Position numbers and translations under genes: made by a program
In this document: piece by piece, positions 50,364 to 64,000 of the stretch
Layout of the letters: the number at the start of each line of letters is the position of its first letter
Position numbering within the stretch: the first letter of the stretch is position 1
The notes under the pieces: generated by a model
Told to the model about the DNA's origin: nothing
The model's input: only the letters and a program-made list of their open reading frames with translations
The model's database searches: none
Source: Actinomycetota bacterium
GTDB lineage: Bacteria > Actinomycetota > Acidimicrobiia > Acidimicrobiales > Acidimicrobilacustridaceae
Assembly: GCA_016185305.1 (NCBI GenBank)
Contig: JACPNV010000059.1
Coordinates: 20,403-84,402 of the forward strand
Direction of reading: 5' to 3'
DNA length: 64,000 nucleotides

Positions 50364-52574
50364 CTACGACTTGAGCAGGAACTCGGGGTCTTCGTCTTCG
50401 AGGAAGAGCGCGATCTCTTCGGCGAGAAGGCGGTGCTGCTCGAGATCAGGGTCGCGATCGATGATCTCGAACGCCGTGTCGCGCGCCTTGCCGACCCACT
50501 CACGATCACGGCGGAGCGATGCGAGCTTGAGATCGTTGCGCCCCTTCTGGCGCTCGCCCATGATCGTGCCCTCGCCCCGCAGCTCGAGATCGACCTCGGC
50601 GAGCTCGAATCCGTTGGTGGTCTTGACCATCGCTTCGAGGCGCGCCACCGCGAGCGCACGCTCGTCACCTTCAGCGGTGCTCGGATCGGAGACGAGGAAG
50701 CACACCGACTCGGCCGAGCCGCGACCGACGCGGCCGCGGAGCTGGTGCAACTGCGCGATGCCGAAGCGGTCAGCGTCGAGGATCACCATCACCGTCGCGT
50801 TCGGGACATCCACGCCCACCTCGATCACCGTCGTCGCCACGAGGACGTCGAGCGCACCGGACCGGAACAGTCCCATGGTCTGCTCTTTTTCAGCCGCCGG
50901 CACGCGGCCATGGAGCAGCCCGACCTTGTGGCCTTCGAGCTCGCCGCCCGGCGCCGTCAACCGGTCGAAGACCGCCTGGGCCGACGAGACCTGCAACTTG
51001 TCGGACTCCTCGATCAGCGGGCAGACGACGTAGGCCTGGCGGCCGTCGGTGACCTCGGTGCGCACCTTCTTCCACACCGCGGCCTCCTCCTGACCCGGCC
51101 GGGCCCACACGGTGTCGATGGGCGAGCGTCCGGGCGGGAGCTGCTCGATCGTCGACACATCAAGGTCGCCGTAGACGGTCATCGCCGCGGTGCGCGGAAT
51201 GGGCGTGGCCGTCATGACGAGCACGTCGGGCACGGCCTCGCCTGCCGACTTCTCGCGGAGGGCGGCCCGCTGCTCGACACCGAACCGGTGCTGCTCGTCG
51301 ATCACCACGACGCCGAGCGAACGAAAGCCGATGCCTTCCTGGATCAGCGCGTGCGTGCCTATGACGATGTCGATGGTGCCGTCGGCGAGGCCGGCCTGGA
51401 TGCGCCGGCGGTCTGCGGCCGGGGTTCGGTTGGCGAGGAGCTCGACGCGCAGATCGCGCTCCATCCCCGCCGCCTCGAAGAGCGTGCCTTCAGACCCGGT
51501 GCCGCCCACGGTGAAGCCTTCGAGGAGCTCGCGCACGCCAAGGGCGTGCTGTTCGGCCAAGACCTCGGTCGGTGCCATCAACGCGCCTTGATGGCCGCCT
51601 TGCACCGCGATGAGCAACGCAACGACGGCGACGACCGTCTTGCCGGAACCGACGTCGCCCTGCAGCAACCGGTGCATGGGGTGGCGCCCGGCGAGGTCGG
51701 TGGCGATCTCGGTGATGGCCTTGGCCTGGAACGGCGTGAGCGAGAACGGCAGGCGACCGAGGAAGCGAGCGACGAGCGAGCCGGGGTCGGCCTGGCCGGG
51801 CTCACCGGCGGTCGACGCCAGGCCGGCAGTGTCGTGCTCGATGCCGACCGTCGTGCGCTCGAGCTCGCGCTTGCGCCGGACGAGCTCGAGCTGGACGCGC
51901 AGCAGCTCGTCGAACACCAGACGCGTGCGCGCCTGGTGCGCCTCCGCCATCGACTCCGGTTCGTGGATGTCGTGGAAGGCGGTCGTGCGATCGACCAGCC
52001 CGTGGCGGCGCCGGATGTCGGCGGGCACCGGCTCGGCGAACTCGCCCGCCCGCGCGAGCACCTCGGGCAGCAGCGCCGCGACCTCGTGCGATTGCAGCTT
52101 GTGCTTCTCGGACTGCGGGTACATCGGGATGATGCGACCGGTCTTGTCGCCGATGAGATCGACGACCGGGTTGGTCATGGCGTGCTTGCCCCGGAACACC
52201 TCGAGCTTCCCGAAGATCACGATGTGCATGCCGGGACGGAGCTGGCGCTCGCGCCACTGCTGGCCGAAGAAGGTGAGCGACAGCGAGCTGGAGCCGTCGC
52301 TGACCTCGACGATCACGAACCGCTTGCCCCGGCGGTTGCGCGGCTGCACGCTGCGCACCGACCGGACCGTCACGACGATCATCGCCTCGTCGCCCTCGTG
52401 GAGATCGTGCACGCTCGCCTCACGCGTGCGATCGAGGTAGCGGCGGGGGTAGTACGTGAGCAGGTCGAGCACCGTGGTCACGCCGACCGCCTCGAGCGAA
52501 GCGGCTCGAGCCGCGCCGACGCCACGAAGCTCGGTGACTGGTGTCGACGCGAGGGTGGCGAGCCGGCGGGCCAT
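50364..52574 (-). CDS. recG: ATP-dependent DNA helicase RecG
   Basis: A 736-residue helicase that regresses stalled replication forks and branch-migrates recombination intermediates. The N-terminal wedge/OB domain has VTELRGVGAARAASLEAVGV, TYYPRRYLDRT and FVIVEVSDGSSSLSLTFFGQ. The helicase core has Walker A GDVGSGKT (306-313), DEQHRFG (426-432), MTATPIPRTAAMTVYGD, ATTVIEVGVDVPNATVMVIL and HQLRGRVGRGSAES. Length fits the family. ATG 52574 is chosen by homology; the frame upstream of it is non-coding. A tandem 62-base-period repeat lies in the gap before it, after fakA. Confidence 0.97.
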   Translation of the reverse strand: MARRLATLASTPVTELRGVGAARAASLEAVGVTTVLDLLTYYPRRYLDRTREASVHDLHEGDEAMIVVTVRSVRSVQPRNRRGKRFVIVEVSDGSSSLSLTFFGQQWRERQLRPGMHIVIFGKLEVFRGKHAMTNPVVDLIGDKTGRIIPMYPQSEKHKLQSHEVAALLPEVLARAGEFAEPVPADIRRRHGLVDRTTAFHDIHEPESMAEAHQARTRLVFDELLRVQLELVRRKRELERTTVGIEHDTAGLASTAGEPGQADPGSLVARFLGRLPFSLTPFQAKAITEIATDLAGRHPMHRLLQGDVGSGKTVVAVVALLIAVQGGHQGALMAPTEVLAEQHALGVRELLEGFTVGGTGSEGTLFEAAGMERDLRVELLANRTPAADRRRIQAGLADGTIDIVIGTHALIQEGIGFRSLGVVVIDEQHRFGVEQRAALREKSAGEAVPDVLVMTATPIPRTAAMTVYGDLDVSTIEQLPPGRSPIDTVWARPGQEEAAVWKKVRTEVTDGRQAYVVCPLIEESDKLQVSSAQAVFDRLTAPGGELEGHKVGLLHGRVPAAEKEQTMGLFRSGALDVLVATTVIEVGVDVPNATVMVILDADRFGIAQLHQLRGRVGRGSAESVCFLVSDPSTAEGDERALAVARLEAMVKTTNGFELAEVDLELRGEGTIMGERQKGRNDLKLASLRRDREWVGKARDTAFEIIDRDPDLEQHRLLAEEIALFLEDEDPEFLLKS

Positions 52575-52635
52575 CGCCCCGACGCTACCCGGGGCGTATG
52601 ACAGCATCACCACCGTCCGCCTCAGCGCCGCACCC

Positions 52636-52755
52636 GCGGAGCGCCATCGTTCCGGGCCATCCGGCGTGCCCTTTCCAGCGCGGCCGGCGGCCCGATTGCG
52701 GAGCGCCACCGTTCCGGGCCATCCGGCGTGCCCTTTCCAGCGCGGCCGGCGGCCC
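52636..52755. repeat. Two tandem 58-bp direct repeats (period 62)
   Basis: Bases 52636-52693 and 52698-52755 are almost identical: each runs from GCGGAGCGCCA through CGTTCCGGGCCATCCGGCG to CGGCCGGCGGCCC, with one base difference in the copies. They fill most of the gap between fakA and recG. CCGG-GCCAT-CCGG inside each could pair as a hairpin. Confidence 0.85.
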
Positions 52756-52783
52756 AAGTGGCGGGGCGCCCGGTGAGTCACTC

Positions 52784-54487
52784 TCACTCGATGCCGAAGA
52801 GGTACGGGTACAGCGGCTGGCCGCCGTGATGCACCTCGGTGCTGACGCCGGGACGGTGCTCTTGCAGCCAGACCTCCATGTGCCTCGTCGCCGCAGGCGT
52901 GGCTCCGTCGCCCTCGATGATCGTGACGATCTCGTGGTCGTCGGACACGATCGCATCCAGCAGCTCGACGCAGGCGTCGTCGAGCCCGGGTGCCACCGAG
53001 CAGATGCCGTCGCGGCAGATGCCCAACCAGTCACCTTCCGCGATCGGCCCGAGCTCGCACGCCGACTCACGGACGGCTCGGGTGACCTCGCCGGCCACGA
53101 CATCGCCGGCCGCTTCGGACATGGCCTTGGCGTTGTCGTGCCCCGAGGCCTCCGGGTCGTACTGGAGCAACGACGCGAACCCTTCGGCGATGCCCCGGGT
53201 CGGCACGACACGCACCGTCTTCGCCGTCTGCGCGTCGACCTGCTCGGCAACCGGGATGATGTTCTTGTTGTTGGGCAGGATCACCACGTCGTCCGCGGGC
53301 GCAGACTCGACGGCCTCCAGCAACTGGGCCGTCGAGGGGTTCATGGTCTGGCCGCCCTTCACGATCCGCTGCACGCCCAACGAGTAGAAGATGCGGCTTA
53401 TGCCAGCACCGGTCGCGACGGCGACGACTGCCGTCGTGACGGGATCGCTGGCGTTCGGCGGCGCATCGGGTTCGGCCTCGGCCTCACGCACCCAGCGCTC
53501 CTCCTCGACCTGCTCCAGAAGATCGGTCACGCGGATCTGGCGGGGACGGCCGCAGTCGAGCGCGGCCTCGATGGACGCGCCGATGTCGTCGGTGTGGATG
53601 TGGCAGTTCCACAGACCGTCGCCTCCGACGACCACGATGGAGTCGCCGATGCCCGCCCACACCCCCTTGAACGCCGGGACCGTGTCGTCGGGTGCTTCGA
53701 GGAAGAACATCACCTCGTAGCGAAGGTCGGCTATGCCGGCTCCGTGGCCACCCGCGTGGACGCGTTCGAGCTGATCGGCCGTGACCACGACGCCGTGGGT
53801 CTCGTCGATCTGAGGCTCGGGTAGCGGGCGGCCGTCGAGGACGTTGAGCAACGAGTCGAACAAGAGCACGAGCCCGGCACCGCCGGCGTCGACGACGCCG
53901 GCCTCCTTCAGCACCGGGAGCAGCTCGGGAGTCTGCTCGAGCGCGACCGCGGCGCGATCGCGCGCCGCTTCGACGACAGCGAGGAGATCGTCACCCTGGC
54001 CGGCGGTGTCTTCCGCCGCGTCCGCGGCCTCGCGCACGACCGTGAGGATGGTGCCCTCGACCGGCTTCATCACCGCCTCGCGAGCCGCGTCGCTAGCCTG
54101 TCGCAGCGCGCGGGCGAAGGTCGAACCGTCCGCCAACGGTTGCTCACACATCACCGCGCAGATCCCCCGCAAGATCTGCGAGAGGATGACGCCCGAGTTG
54201 CCGCGGGCGCCCATGAGCGACCCGTGGGCGATGGCCTTGCAGGTGTGGCCCATCTCGTCGTCGCCACCGCGGCTGCCGAGCTCGTCGACGACCGACTCAG
54301 CCGTGAGCGCCATGTTCGTGCCGGTGTCGCCGTCGGGGACGGGGTACACGTTCAGCCGGTTGATGGCCTCGCGGTGCGCCCGCAACGCCTCGGCGTAGAC
54401 GCACATCGTCTGCTCGAAGCTGGCAGCATCGAGCACTGGCGCCCCGACATGGCGAGCCGGTGGTGGACTTTTCCCGTCAGGGTCCAT
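52784..54487 (-). CDS. fakA: Fatty-acid kinase FakA (DhaL/DAK2-domain protein, YloV family)
   Basis: A 567-residue protein from ATG 54487. The N-terminal DhaL domain has NRLNVYPVPDGDTGTNMALT (Mg-binding aspartates), GSLMGARGNSGVILSQILRG and EAGVVDAGGAGLVLLFDSLL. The middle and C-terminal domains (HIHTDDIGASIEAAL, GGQTMNPSTAQLLEAVESAP, VVILPNNKNIIPVAEQVDAQ) are those of FakA/YloV. FakA phosphorylates fatty acids bound to FakB. No fakB is nearby. The rpmB-fakA-recG order is the conserved neighbourhood of this family. Confidence 0.93.
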   Translation of the reverse strand: MDPDGKSPPPARHVGAPVLDAASFEQTMCVYAEALRAHREAINRLNVYPVPDGDTGTNMALTAESVVDELGSRGGDDEMGHTCKAIAHGSLMGARGNSGVILSQILRGICAVMCEQPLADGSTFARALRQASDAAREAVMKPVEGTILTVVREAADAAEDTAGQGDDLLAVVEAARDRAAVALEQTPELLPVLKEAGVVDAGGAGLVLLFDSLLNVLDGRPLPEPQIDETHGVVVTADQLERVHAGGHGAGIADLRYEVMFFLEAPDDTVPAFKGVWAGIGDSIVVVGGDGLWNCHIHTDDIGASIEAALDCGRPRQIRVTDLLEQVEEERWVREAEAEPDAPPNASDPVTTAVVAVATGAGISRIFYSLGVQRIVKGGQTMNPSTAQLLEAVESAPADDVVILPNNKNIIPVAEQVDAQTAKTVRVVPTRGIAEGFASLLQYDPEASGHDNAKAMSEAAGDVVAGEVTRAVRESACELGPIAEGDWLGICRDGICSVAPGLDDACVELLDAIVSDDHEIVTIIEGDGATPAATRHMEVWLQEHRPGVSTEVHHGGQPLYPYLFGIE

Positions 54488-54608
54488 GATCACCACGAGA
54501 ACGGCCGGCGTCGCCCATCCGCGGTGATCGTAGCCTCGGTTGGGAAGCGAGCCGCCGGCGGACTATCCTCGCTCGTCCGCCACAAACCCGTTCCCGAGAG
54601 GTGTTCCC

Positions 54609-54803
54609 ATGGCATCGGTATGCGAGATCTGCGGCAAGAAGCCGTCGTTCGGCATGGCGGTCAGCCACTCCCACCGCCGCACCAAGCGCCGCTGGAACCC
54701 CAACATCCAAAAGATCCGGGCCATCGTGAACGGGACTCCCAAGCGCGTGAACGTCTGCACTGGCTGCATCAAGGCCGGCAAGGTGCACAAGGCCGTCCAC
54801 TAG
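54609..54803 (+). CDS. rpmB: Ribosomal protein L28
   Basis: A 64-residue ribosomal protein: [57 protein letters not shown]. The two CxxC pairs mark the zinc-binding (C+) form. It is preceded by a GAGAGG ribosome-binding site and a TATCCT -10 (54567-54572), and divergent from fakA. L28 binds 23S rRNA in the 50S subunit. Confidence 0.96.
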   Translation: MASVCEICGKKPSFGMAVSHSHRRTKRRWNPNIQKIRAIVNGTPKRVNVCTGCIKAGKVHKAVH

Positions 54804-54804
54804 C

Positions 54805-55068
54805 GTGCAGGGAGTCATCAAGGCCTACGACCCGACCGCCGGTGATGGTGTGGTCGTGCGCGACACCGACCTCGCCGAGTTCGAGCTGGCGGGCGACGCA
54901 CTCGAAGGCTCGATCTTCCGGATGCTTCGCCAGGGTCAGCGAGTGATCTTCGATCTCGACGAGCGCGAGCACGCGACGCGGCTTCGCATCGGCTCCGAGA
55001 TCGACATGGGCACCCCCGGGTTCCCGGCGGCCCATCCTGGCGATCGGCAACACCCCCAAGGCGGCTGA
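54805..55068 (+). CDS. Small OB-fold/cold-shock-like protein
   Basis: An 87-residue protein starting at GTG 54805, one base after the rpmB stop. MQGVIKAYDPTAGDGVVVRD, TDLAEFELAGDALEGSIFRM and LRQGQRVIFDLDEREHATRL follow the strand order of cold-shock domains (G-x-V/I-x-x-Y..G-x-G-V-V). The classic RNP motifs KGFGFI and VFVH are absent, so nucleic-acid binding is only a guess. It is likely co-transcribed with rpmB. Confidence 0.65.
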   Translation: MQGVIKAYDPTAGDGVVVRDTDLAEFELAGDALEGSIFRMLRQGQRVIFDLDEREHATRLRIGSEIDMGTPGFPAAHPGDRQHPQGG

Positions 55069-55229
55069 CCGGGCGCGGATTGTTCGCGGCGCGAACCCGG
55101 TCACTACCATCGACGGGACCGAAGGGGCGACCTCTGGTCCATCTCCCCGATGGATGACTCCGCCCCCATCGCCTAGTAGAGCGGCGGCTGCCCGTGTCGC
55201 CAGAGATCGACACCGCCGTCGGAGGACCC

Positions 55230-57038
55230 ATGACCGCGAACACCGCCAACGAGAAGCTGCTCGCCTGGGTCGAGGGATGGGTTCACATCCTCGAGCCGCA
55301 AGCCGTGGAGTGGTGTGACGGGTCCGACGAGGAGTACCAGCGCCATTGCCAGCTCCTGGTCGACAGCGGCACGTTCGAGAAGCTCGACGAGAAGCGGCGT
55401 CCGAACAGCTTCCTGGCGCTGTCTGACCCGGGCGACGTCGCTCGGGTCGAGGACCGCACGTTCATCTGCTCGAAAGACGAGATCGACGCCGGCCCGACCA
55501 ACAATTGGACATCGCCGGTGGAGATGAAGGACGAGCTGACCAAGCTCTACACCGGCGCCATGAGGGGCCGCACGATGTATGTGGTGCCGTTCTCGATGGG
55601 GCCGCTGGGCTCGCCGATCGCCCACATCGGCGTGCAGCTCACCGATTCGCCTTATGTCGTCACGAACATGAAGATCATGACGCGCATGGGGCAGGGGGCC
55701 CTCGACGTGCTCGGTGCCGACGGTGCGTTCGTGCCGTGCGTCCACTCGGTCGGCTACCCGCTGGTCGACGCCGACGGCAAGGCCCGCGACGACGTCGCCT
55801 GGCCGTGCGATGCCGAGAACAAGTACATCGTGCAGTTCCCCGAGACGCGCGAGATCTGGTCGTATGGTTCGGGCTACGGCGGCAACGCGCTGCTCGGCAA
55901 GAAGTGCTTCGCGTTGCGCATCGCCTCGACCATGGCACGCGACGACGGTTGGCTGGCCGAGCACATGCTCATCCTCGGCATCACGCCACCCGACGGCGAG
56001 AAGAGGTATGTCGCCGCCGCGTTCCCGTCTGCGTGCGGCAAGACGAACATGGCTATGATGATCCCGACCATCCCCGGTTGGAAGGTCGAGACCGTCGGTG
56101 ACGACATCGCGTGGATGAAGTTCGGCGACGACGGCCGCCTCTGCGCCATCAACCCCGAGGCGGGCTTCTTCGGTGTTGCGCCGGGTACGTCGGAGAAGAC
56201 CAACCCGAACGCGCTGCACACGCTCGACAAGAACAGCATCTTCACGAACTGCGCCAAGACCGACGAGGGCGACGTCTGGTGGGAAGACCTCACCGACGAG
56301 GCACCCGCGCACCTGCAGGACTGGAAGGGCAACGACTGGACGCCCGCCTCCGACGCGCCCGCCGCGCACCCGAACGCCCGCTTCACCGCGCCGGCCAGCC
56401 AGTGCCCGTCGATCGCACCGGAGTGGGAAGACCCCAAGGGCGTGCCCATCTCGGCGATCCTCTTCGGTGGGCGCCGAGCCAGCAACGTGCCGCTGGTGAC
56501 CGAGTCGTTCGACTGGCAGCACGGTGTGTTCCTCGGTTCGATCATGTCGTCCGAGAAGACCGCCGCCGCGGCCGGCAAGGTCGGCGAGCTTCGCTTCGAT
56601 CCCTTCGCCATGCTGCCGTTCTGTGGCTACAACATGGGTGACTACTTCGGGCACTGGCTCGAGATCGGCCGGGCCACCGAAGCGGGCAAGCTCCCCAAGC
56701 TCTTCTGGGTCAACTGGTTCCGCAAGGGTGACGACGGGTCGTTCCTGTGGCCGGGGTACGGCGAGAACAGCCGCGTGCTCAGGTGGATCATCGAACGGCT
56801 CGACGACAGCGCGGGCGCGACCGACACCGCCATCGGCCGGGTGCCGAGCAGCGATGCCATCGATACGAGCGGGCTCGACCTCGACATCGCCACCATCGCG
56901 AAGATCCTCGAGGTCGACAACGAAGCCTGGCGCCACGAGATCCCGCTGATCGAGGCGCACTTCGCGAACCTCGGTGAGCGCCTGCCCGCCGAGCTGCGCG
57001 ACGAGCTGAACGAGCTCGAGAAGCGGCTGGCCGACTGA
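55230..57038 (+). CDS. pckG: Phosphoenolpyruvate carboxykinase (GTP)
   Basis: A 602-residue GTP-dependent enzyme converting oxaloacetate plus GTP to phosphoenolpyruvate and CO2, the first step of gluconeogenesis and an anaplerotic node. Signature [13 protein letters not shown] (from residue 265) is the GTP-type P-loop with the reactive cysteine. Also visible are [60 protein letters not shown], and [17 protein letters not shown] near the C-terminus. ATG 55230 follows GGAGGA at 3 bases. It fits an organism living on lipids, which needs gluconeogenesis. Confidence 0.97.
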   Translation: MTANTANEKLLAWVEGWVHILEPQAVEWCDGSDEEYQRHCQLLVDSGTFEKLDEKRRPNSFLALSDPGDVARVEDRTFICSKDEIDAGPTNNWTSPVEMKDELTKLYTGAMRGRTMYVVPFSMGPLGSPIAHIGVQLTDSPYVVTNMKIMTRMGQGALDVLGADGAFVPCVHSVGYPLVDADGKARDDVAWPCDAENKYIVQFPETREIWSYGSGYGGNALLGKKCFALRIASTMARDDGWLAEHMLILGITPPDGEKRYVAAAFPSACGKTNMAMMIPTIPGWKVETVGDDIAWMKFGDDGRLCAINPEAGFFGVAPGTSEKTNPNALHTLDKNSIFTNCAKTDEGDVWWEDLTDEAPAHLQDWKGNDWTPASDAPAAHPNARFTAPASQCPSIAPEWEDPKGVPISAILFGGRRASNVPLVTESFDWQHGVFLGSIMSSEKTAAAAGKVGELRFDPFAMLPFCGYNMGDYFGHWLEIGRATEAGKLPKLFWVNWFRKGDDGSFLWPGYGENSRVLRWIIERLDDSAGATDTAIGRVPSSDAIDTSGLDLDIATIAKILEVDNEAWRHEIPLIEAHFANLGERLPAELRDELNELEKRLAD

Positions 57039-57083
57039 GCACGTGAAGAGTGCGCCGGCGCGGCCAACGGTTACGGTCGGCCG

Positions 57084-58733
57084 GTGATCGCGGGGCTGGA
57101 GACCGAGAACGCGGCACCGGTGACCGACTGGCGCGTCGGCTTCCGCTGGCTGCGATCGCACCGCTACGTGCAAGAGGCTGGTCGCGGTGTCACGTCCATC
57201 CGGCCGATGACCGTGCTCGTGGTGGTGACCGCCATCTGGGCCGGCATCTCGATCACCCACGTCAGCACGCTGCAGGACCGGTTCGGCACGTTCGACCACG
57301 ACCTCGGCATCTGGGATCAAGCGATCTGGCTGCTCGCCCACGGCAAGAACCTCATCACCGTCCGCGGGCTACCCGTGTTCGGCTTCCATGCCACGCCGGC
57401 GCTGTACTTCTACGTGCCGTTCTACTGGTTGGGCGCGGGGCCCACGTTCCTCAACGTGTCGATGATCGGCGCACTCTCCGCCGGCGTGTTCGCCGTCTTC
57501 GGCATCGCCCGCCACCATCTCCGCAACGAGTGGCACGCGCTGATCCTCGCGCTCGCCTACCTCGTCAACTACGCCGCGCAATGGATGGTGCGCGAGACGT
57601 TTCACCCCGAGGTGATCGCGATCAACTTCGTGATGTTCGCGTACCTCGCCGCGCTCAAGGGCAGATGGCGCGCGTACGCCGGCTGGCTCTTCTTCGCGCT
57701 GCTCTGGAAGGAAGACATCGCCCTCGCCGGCGTGTTCGTGGGCGCCGTGCTGGCCATCCGCGGCACCCGCACCGTCACCGGCCGGGTGGGTCCCGGCAAG
57801 ACGAGGCGGGTTGGCTGCTACACGATGGCGGCCTGCCTCATCTGGTTCCTCGTCGCGATGCGACTCGTGATCCCCGCGTTCAGCCCGGAGGGCACCTTCA
57901 CCGAAGGGCTGTTCGGCAGCCTCGGCGCCACGCCTACCGAGGTCGCCCGCAACGCCATCGAGCGTCCCGAGCTCGTGGGCGAGCAGTTCGATCGATCCAA
58001 CCCGAAGCGCTACTTCCTCGACCTCACGTCGTCGTACGGGTTCACCTCGCTCGCCGCACCACTCGCCTTGCTGGTCGGCCTGCCCCAGGCGCTCATCAAC
58101 CTGCTCGGCACAGGCAACTTCTTGTGGACCACGCGCGTCCACTACGCGGCCATCCCGTTGCTGGCCGTCACGCTCGCGTCGATCGAGGGTGTTGCTCGAT
58201 TCCGGCGGCTGCCCCTTCGCCGCGTCGCGCTGGGACTGGTCGCGCTCGGCGCCTTCTACACCGGGGTCAACTGGGGCACGGGACCGGCGAGCCCGGAGTA
58301 CCGAACCGGCGTATGGCAGCTCAACCCGATCCCCGAGCAAGCGGCCTACGACGCAGCCATGGCGATGCCGGCGCCCGATGACGGGGTGAGCGCCGCGTTC
58401 AACTTCGTCCCCCAACTCTCGCGTCGCGAGCGGATCTACACGTTCCCGAACCCGTGGCTTCCTTCCAACTGGGGTGTGAAGGGCGAGAACCGGCCGAACC
58501 CCGACCAGACCGACTGGATCATCCTTCGCCCCGACGCGCTCAACGAGAACGACGCCAAGACATTGCAGGAGGCGTTGCAGGATCCCACGAAGCTGCAAGA
58601 CGCGCCGGCGGGACTCAGCGCCGCACCGGGCTCGGCCCAAAAGCAAGCGTTCTCGAGCTTCGCCAACCCGAAGTACTGGCAGGTCGTGACCGAGGCGCCC
58701 AACCTGTTCGTCGCCCGACGGGTGCGCGCCTGA
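57084..58733 (+). CDS. DUF2079 polytopic membrane protein
   Basis: A 549-residue membrane protein starting at GTG 57084, with TACGGT 6 bases upstream. Characteristic DUF2079 motifs near the N-terminus are RFGTFDHDLGIWDQAIWLLA and LPVFGFHATPALYFYVPFYW, then a conserved RETFHPEVIAINFVMFAYLA and LFFALLWKEDIALAG. About eight membrane helices are followed by a soluble C-terminal domain. DUF2079 proteins look like GT-C-type membrane enzymes but their reaction is unknown. It lies between pckG and the thiamin operon and ends 66 bases before the riboswitch. Confidence 0.9.
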   Translation: MIAGLETENAAPVTDWRVGFRWLRSHRYVQEAGRGVTSIRPMTVLVVVTAIWAGISITHVSTLQDRFGTFDHDLGIWDQAIWLLAHGKNLITVRGLPVFGFHATPALYFYVPFYWLGAGPTFLNVSMIGALSAGVFAVFGIARHHLRNEWHALILALAYLVNYAAQWMVRETFHPEVIAINFVMFAYLAALKGRWRAYAGWLFFALLWKEDIALAGVFVGAVLAIRGTRTVTGRVGPGKTRRVGCYTMAACLIWFLVAMRLVIPAFSPEGTFTEGLFGSLGATPTEVARNAIERPELVGEQFDRSNPKRYFLDLTSSYGFTSLAAPLALLVGLPQALINLLGTGNFLWTTRVHYAAIPLLAVTLASIEGVARFRRLPLRRVALGLVALGAFYTGVNWGTGPASPEYRTGVWQLNPIPEQAAYDAAMAMPAPDDGVSAAFNFVPQLSRRERIYTFPNPWLPSNWGVKGENRPNPDQTDWIILRPDALNENDAKTLQEALQDPTKLQDAPAGLSAAPGSAQKQAFSSFANPKYWQVVTEAPNLFVARRVRA

Positions 58734-58799
58734 GCCCGCTCGACACGCCGTTGCCCTCGCCGTCGAGCCATCGACCCCGAACACGGTAAGGTGGCGGGG

Positions 58800-58898
58800 A
58801 CGAACAACGGGAGTCCGGCACACCGGGCTGAGAGAGGGGCTTGCGGCCCCTGACCGTTCGAACCTGATCCGGGTCATGCCGGCGCAGGGATCGTTCGT
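58800..58898 (+). promoter_or_regulatory. TPP riboswitch (THI element)
   Basis: All conserved parts are present: P1 arms ACGAAC/GTTCGT (58800-58805, 58893-58898), the pyrimidine-sensor CGGGCTGAGAGAG (58824-58836), a variable P3 hairpin, TGACC, CGAACCTGATCCGGGTCATG and CCGGCGCAGGGA. The -10 TAAGGT lies at 58787-58792, so transcription begins at the riboswitch's first bases. It should shut off the thiamin operon when thiamin pyrophosphate binds; no obvious terminator follows, so control may act at translation of thiE. Confidence 0.95.
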
Positions 58899-58926
58899 GA
58901 GGCCGCAGCCCAGAAGGATTGGTCAG

Positions 58927-59558
58927 TTGACCCTCGGGCGCTTGCACCTCATCACGCCACCCGGCCTGCGCGCCGGTCAGCTGGAGGGGCTCGACGCCGC
59001 GCTCGGCGCCGGCGCACCGGCTGTGCAGGTGAGGCTCAAAGGCGGCACCGATCGTGAGCGGCTGGCGATCATCCGGCGGGTGCGAGCCCGGTGCCGCGCG
59101 ACCGGCGCGATGTGCCTGGTCAACGACCGAGCCGACCTCGCGCTCGCCGTCGGCGCCGATGGCGTGCATCTGGGAGCAGATGACCTCCCCATCGAGGTGG
59201 CGCGCGGCGTGCTCGGGCCGGCCGCGATCGTGGGCGCGACGTGCCGCTCGGTCGCCGATGCGCGGCGCGCGGAGGCGGCCGGGGCCTCCTATGTCGGCGC
59301 GGGCCCGGTGTTCGACTCCTCCACGAAGGCGGGACTGCCCGAGCCGATGGGTGTGGCCGGCATCGCGGCCATCGCGGCGGGGGTGTCTCTACCGGTGATC
59401 GCGATAGGCGGGGTGACCGTCGATGGCGTCGGCGAGTTGCTCGACGCCGGCGCCCATGGTGTCGCCGTCGTCGCCGCGGTGTTCGGCGAGGACGACCCCG
59501 GGCAGGCCACGTCCCTCTTCCTCGACGCGCTGTCAGCCGCCGAAACCGCGGGCGCGCG

Positions 59559-59562
<4 letters not shown>
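58927..59562 (+). CDS. thiE: Thiamine-phosphate synthase
   Basis: A 211-residue enzyme that joins HMP-PP and thiazole phosphate to give thiamin phosphate. Start TTG 58927 is favoured: AGAAGGA is 8 bases upstream and alternatives (GTG 58897, ATG 58876) lie in or against the riboswitch. Motifs: TLGRLHLITPPG, VQVRLKGG, CLVNDRADLALAVGADGVHLGADD, GATCRSVADARRAEAAGASY and VGAGPVFDSSTKAG. It is followed by thiO with an ATGA overlap. Confidence 0.9.

Positions 59563-64000
<4,438 letters not shown>

Noticed and set aside
49992..52601. 869-codon plus-strand frame over recG
   Set aside because: Shadow of recG and the DUF2889 gene.
55173..57341. 722-codon minus-strand frame over pckG
   Set aside because: Mirror frame of a well-conserved PEP carboxykinase; no domain and biased composition.
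58876..58927. ATG 58876 as thiE start
   Set aside because: It lies in the conserved 3' part of the TPP aptamer; TTG 58927 has a proper ribosome-binding site and fits the family's length.

Overview
The window is GC-rich bacterial DNA (roughly two-thirds G+C by eye). Actinobacterial -10 elements of the TANNNT type often sit 6-8 bases before the start codon. The gene content (LytR-CpsA-Psr ligase, WS/DGAT wax-ester synthases, F420-type PPOX oxidoreductase, SufR-like repressor, GTP-dependent PEP carboxykinase, steroid-type CoA metabolism) suggests an actinomycete, most plausibly a member of the Acidimicrobiia. The taxonomic placement is inference; no rRNA or marker tree was available.

Layout. 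1-1.8 kb: end of a nucleotidyltransferase gene, decayed reading frames and a tRNA-Arg(CCG), probably the edge of an accessory region. 1.9-8.3 kb: housekeeping and small genes (GH15 trehalase/glucoamylase, LCP ligase, PPOX oxidoreductase, hydrolase). 8.4-10 kb: sigma-like gene and membrane anti-sigma-like sensor. 10.1-12.1 kb: amidohydrolase plus Rieske oxygenase behind a KstR-type operator. 12.2-21.7 kb: flippase-like protein, two WS/DGATs around a serine hydrolase, DUF4173 protein, two-component system. 21.8-25.2 kb: SDR, QueA-like protein, SufR-like regulator, second amidohydrolase. 25.3-32.9 kb: lipoprotein, anti-sigma/sigma pair, Calx-beta/FnIII secreted protein, three TadE/TadG-like proteins and an anti-sigma paralogue. 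33-38.4 kb: SDR, two thiolase-like and two DUF35 proteins in a tightly overlapping operon, plus a Zn alcohol dehydrogenase. 38.5-50.3 kb: secreted proteins, acyl-CoA synthetase, hydrolases, three acyl-CoA dehydrogenases, a DUF2889 protein. 50.4-58.7 kb: recG, fakA, rpmB, PEP carboxykinase, DUF2079 protein. 58.8-64 kb: TPP riboswitch and a seven-gene thiamin operon, with thiC cut by the right edge.

How it works together. Much of the middle looks like acyl-CoA and possibly steroid catabolism with lipid storage. Four promoters carry a palindrome matching the KstR consensus TNNAACNNGTTNNA; in all four its right half (GTTCTA) is fused in the same phase to the -10 hexamer. A second palindrome, CTGACGNNNCGTCAG, precedes a WS/DGAT, an acyl-CoA synthetase and an acyl-CoA dehydrogenase pair. 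The strongest candidates for something new are these two apparent regulons, the thiolase-like/DUF35 complex that lacks classical catalytic and zinc residues, and dispersed palindromic repeats that have become part of the ThiG coding sequence at both ends.
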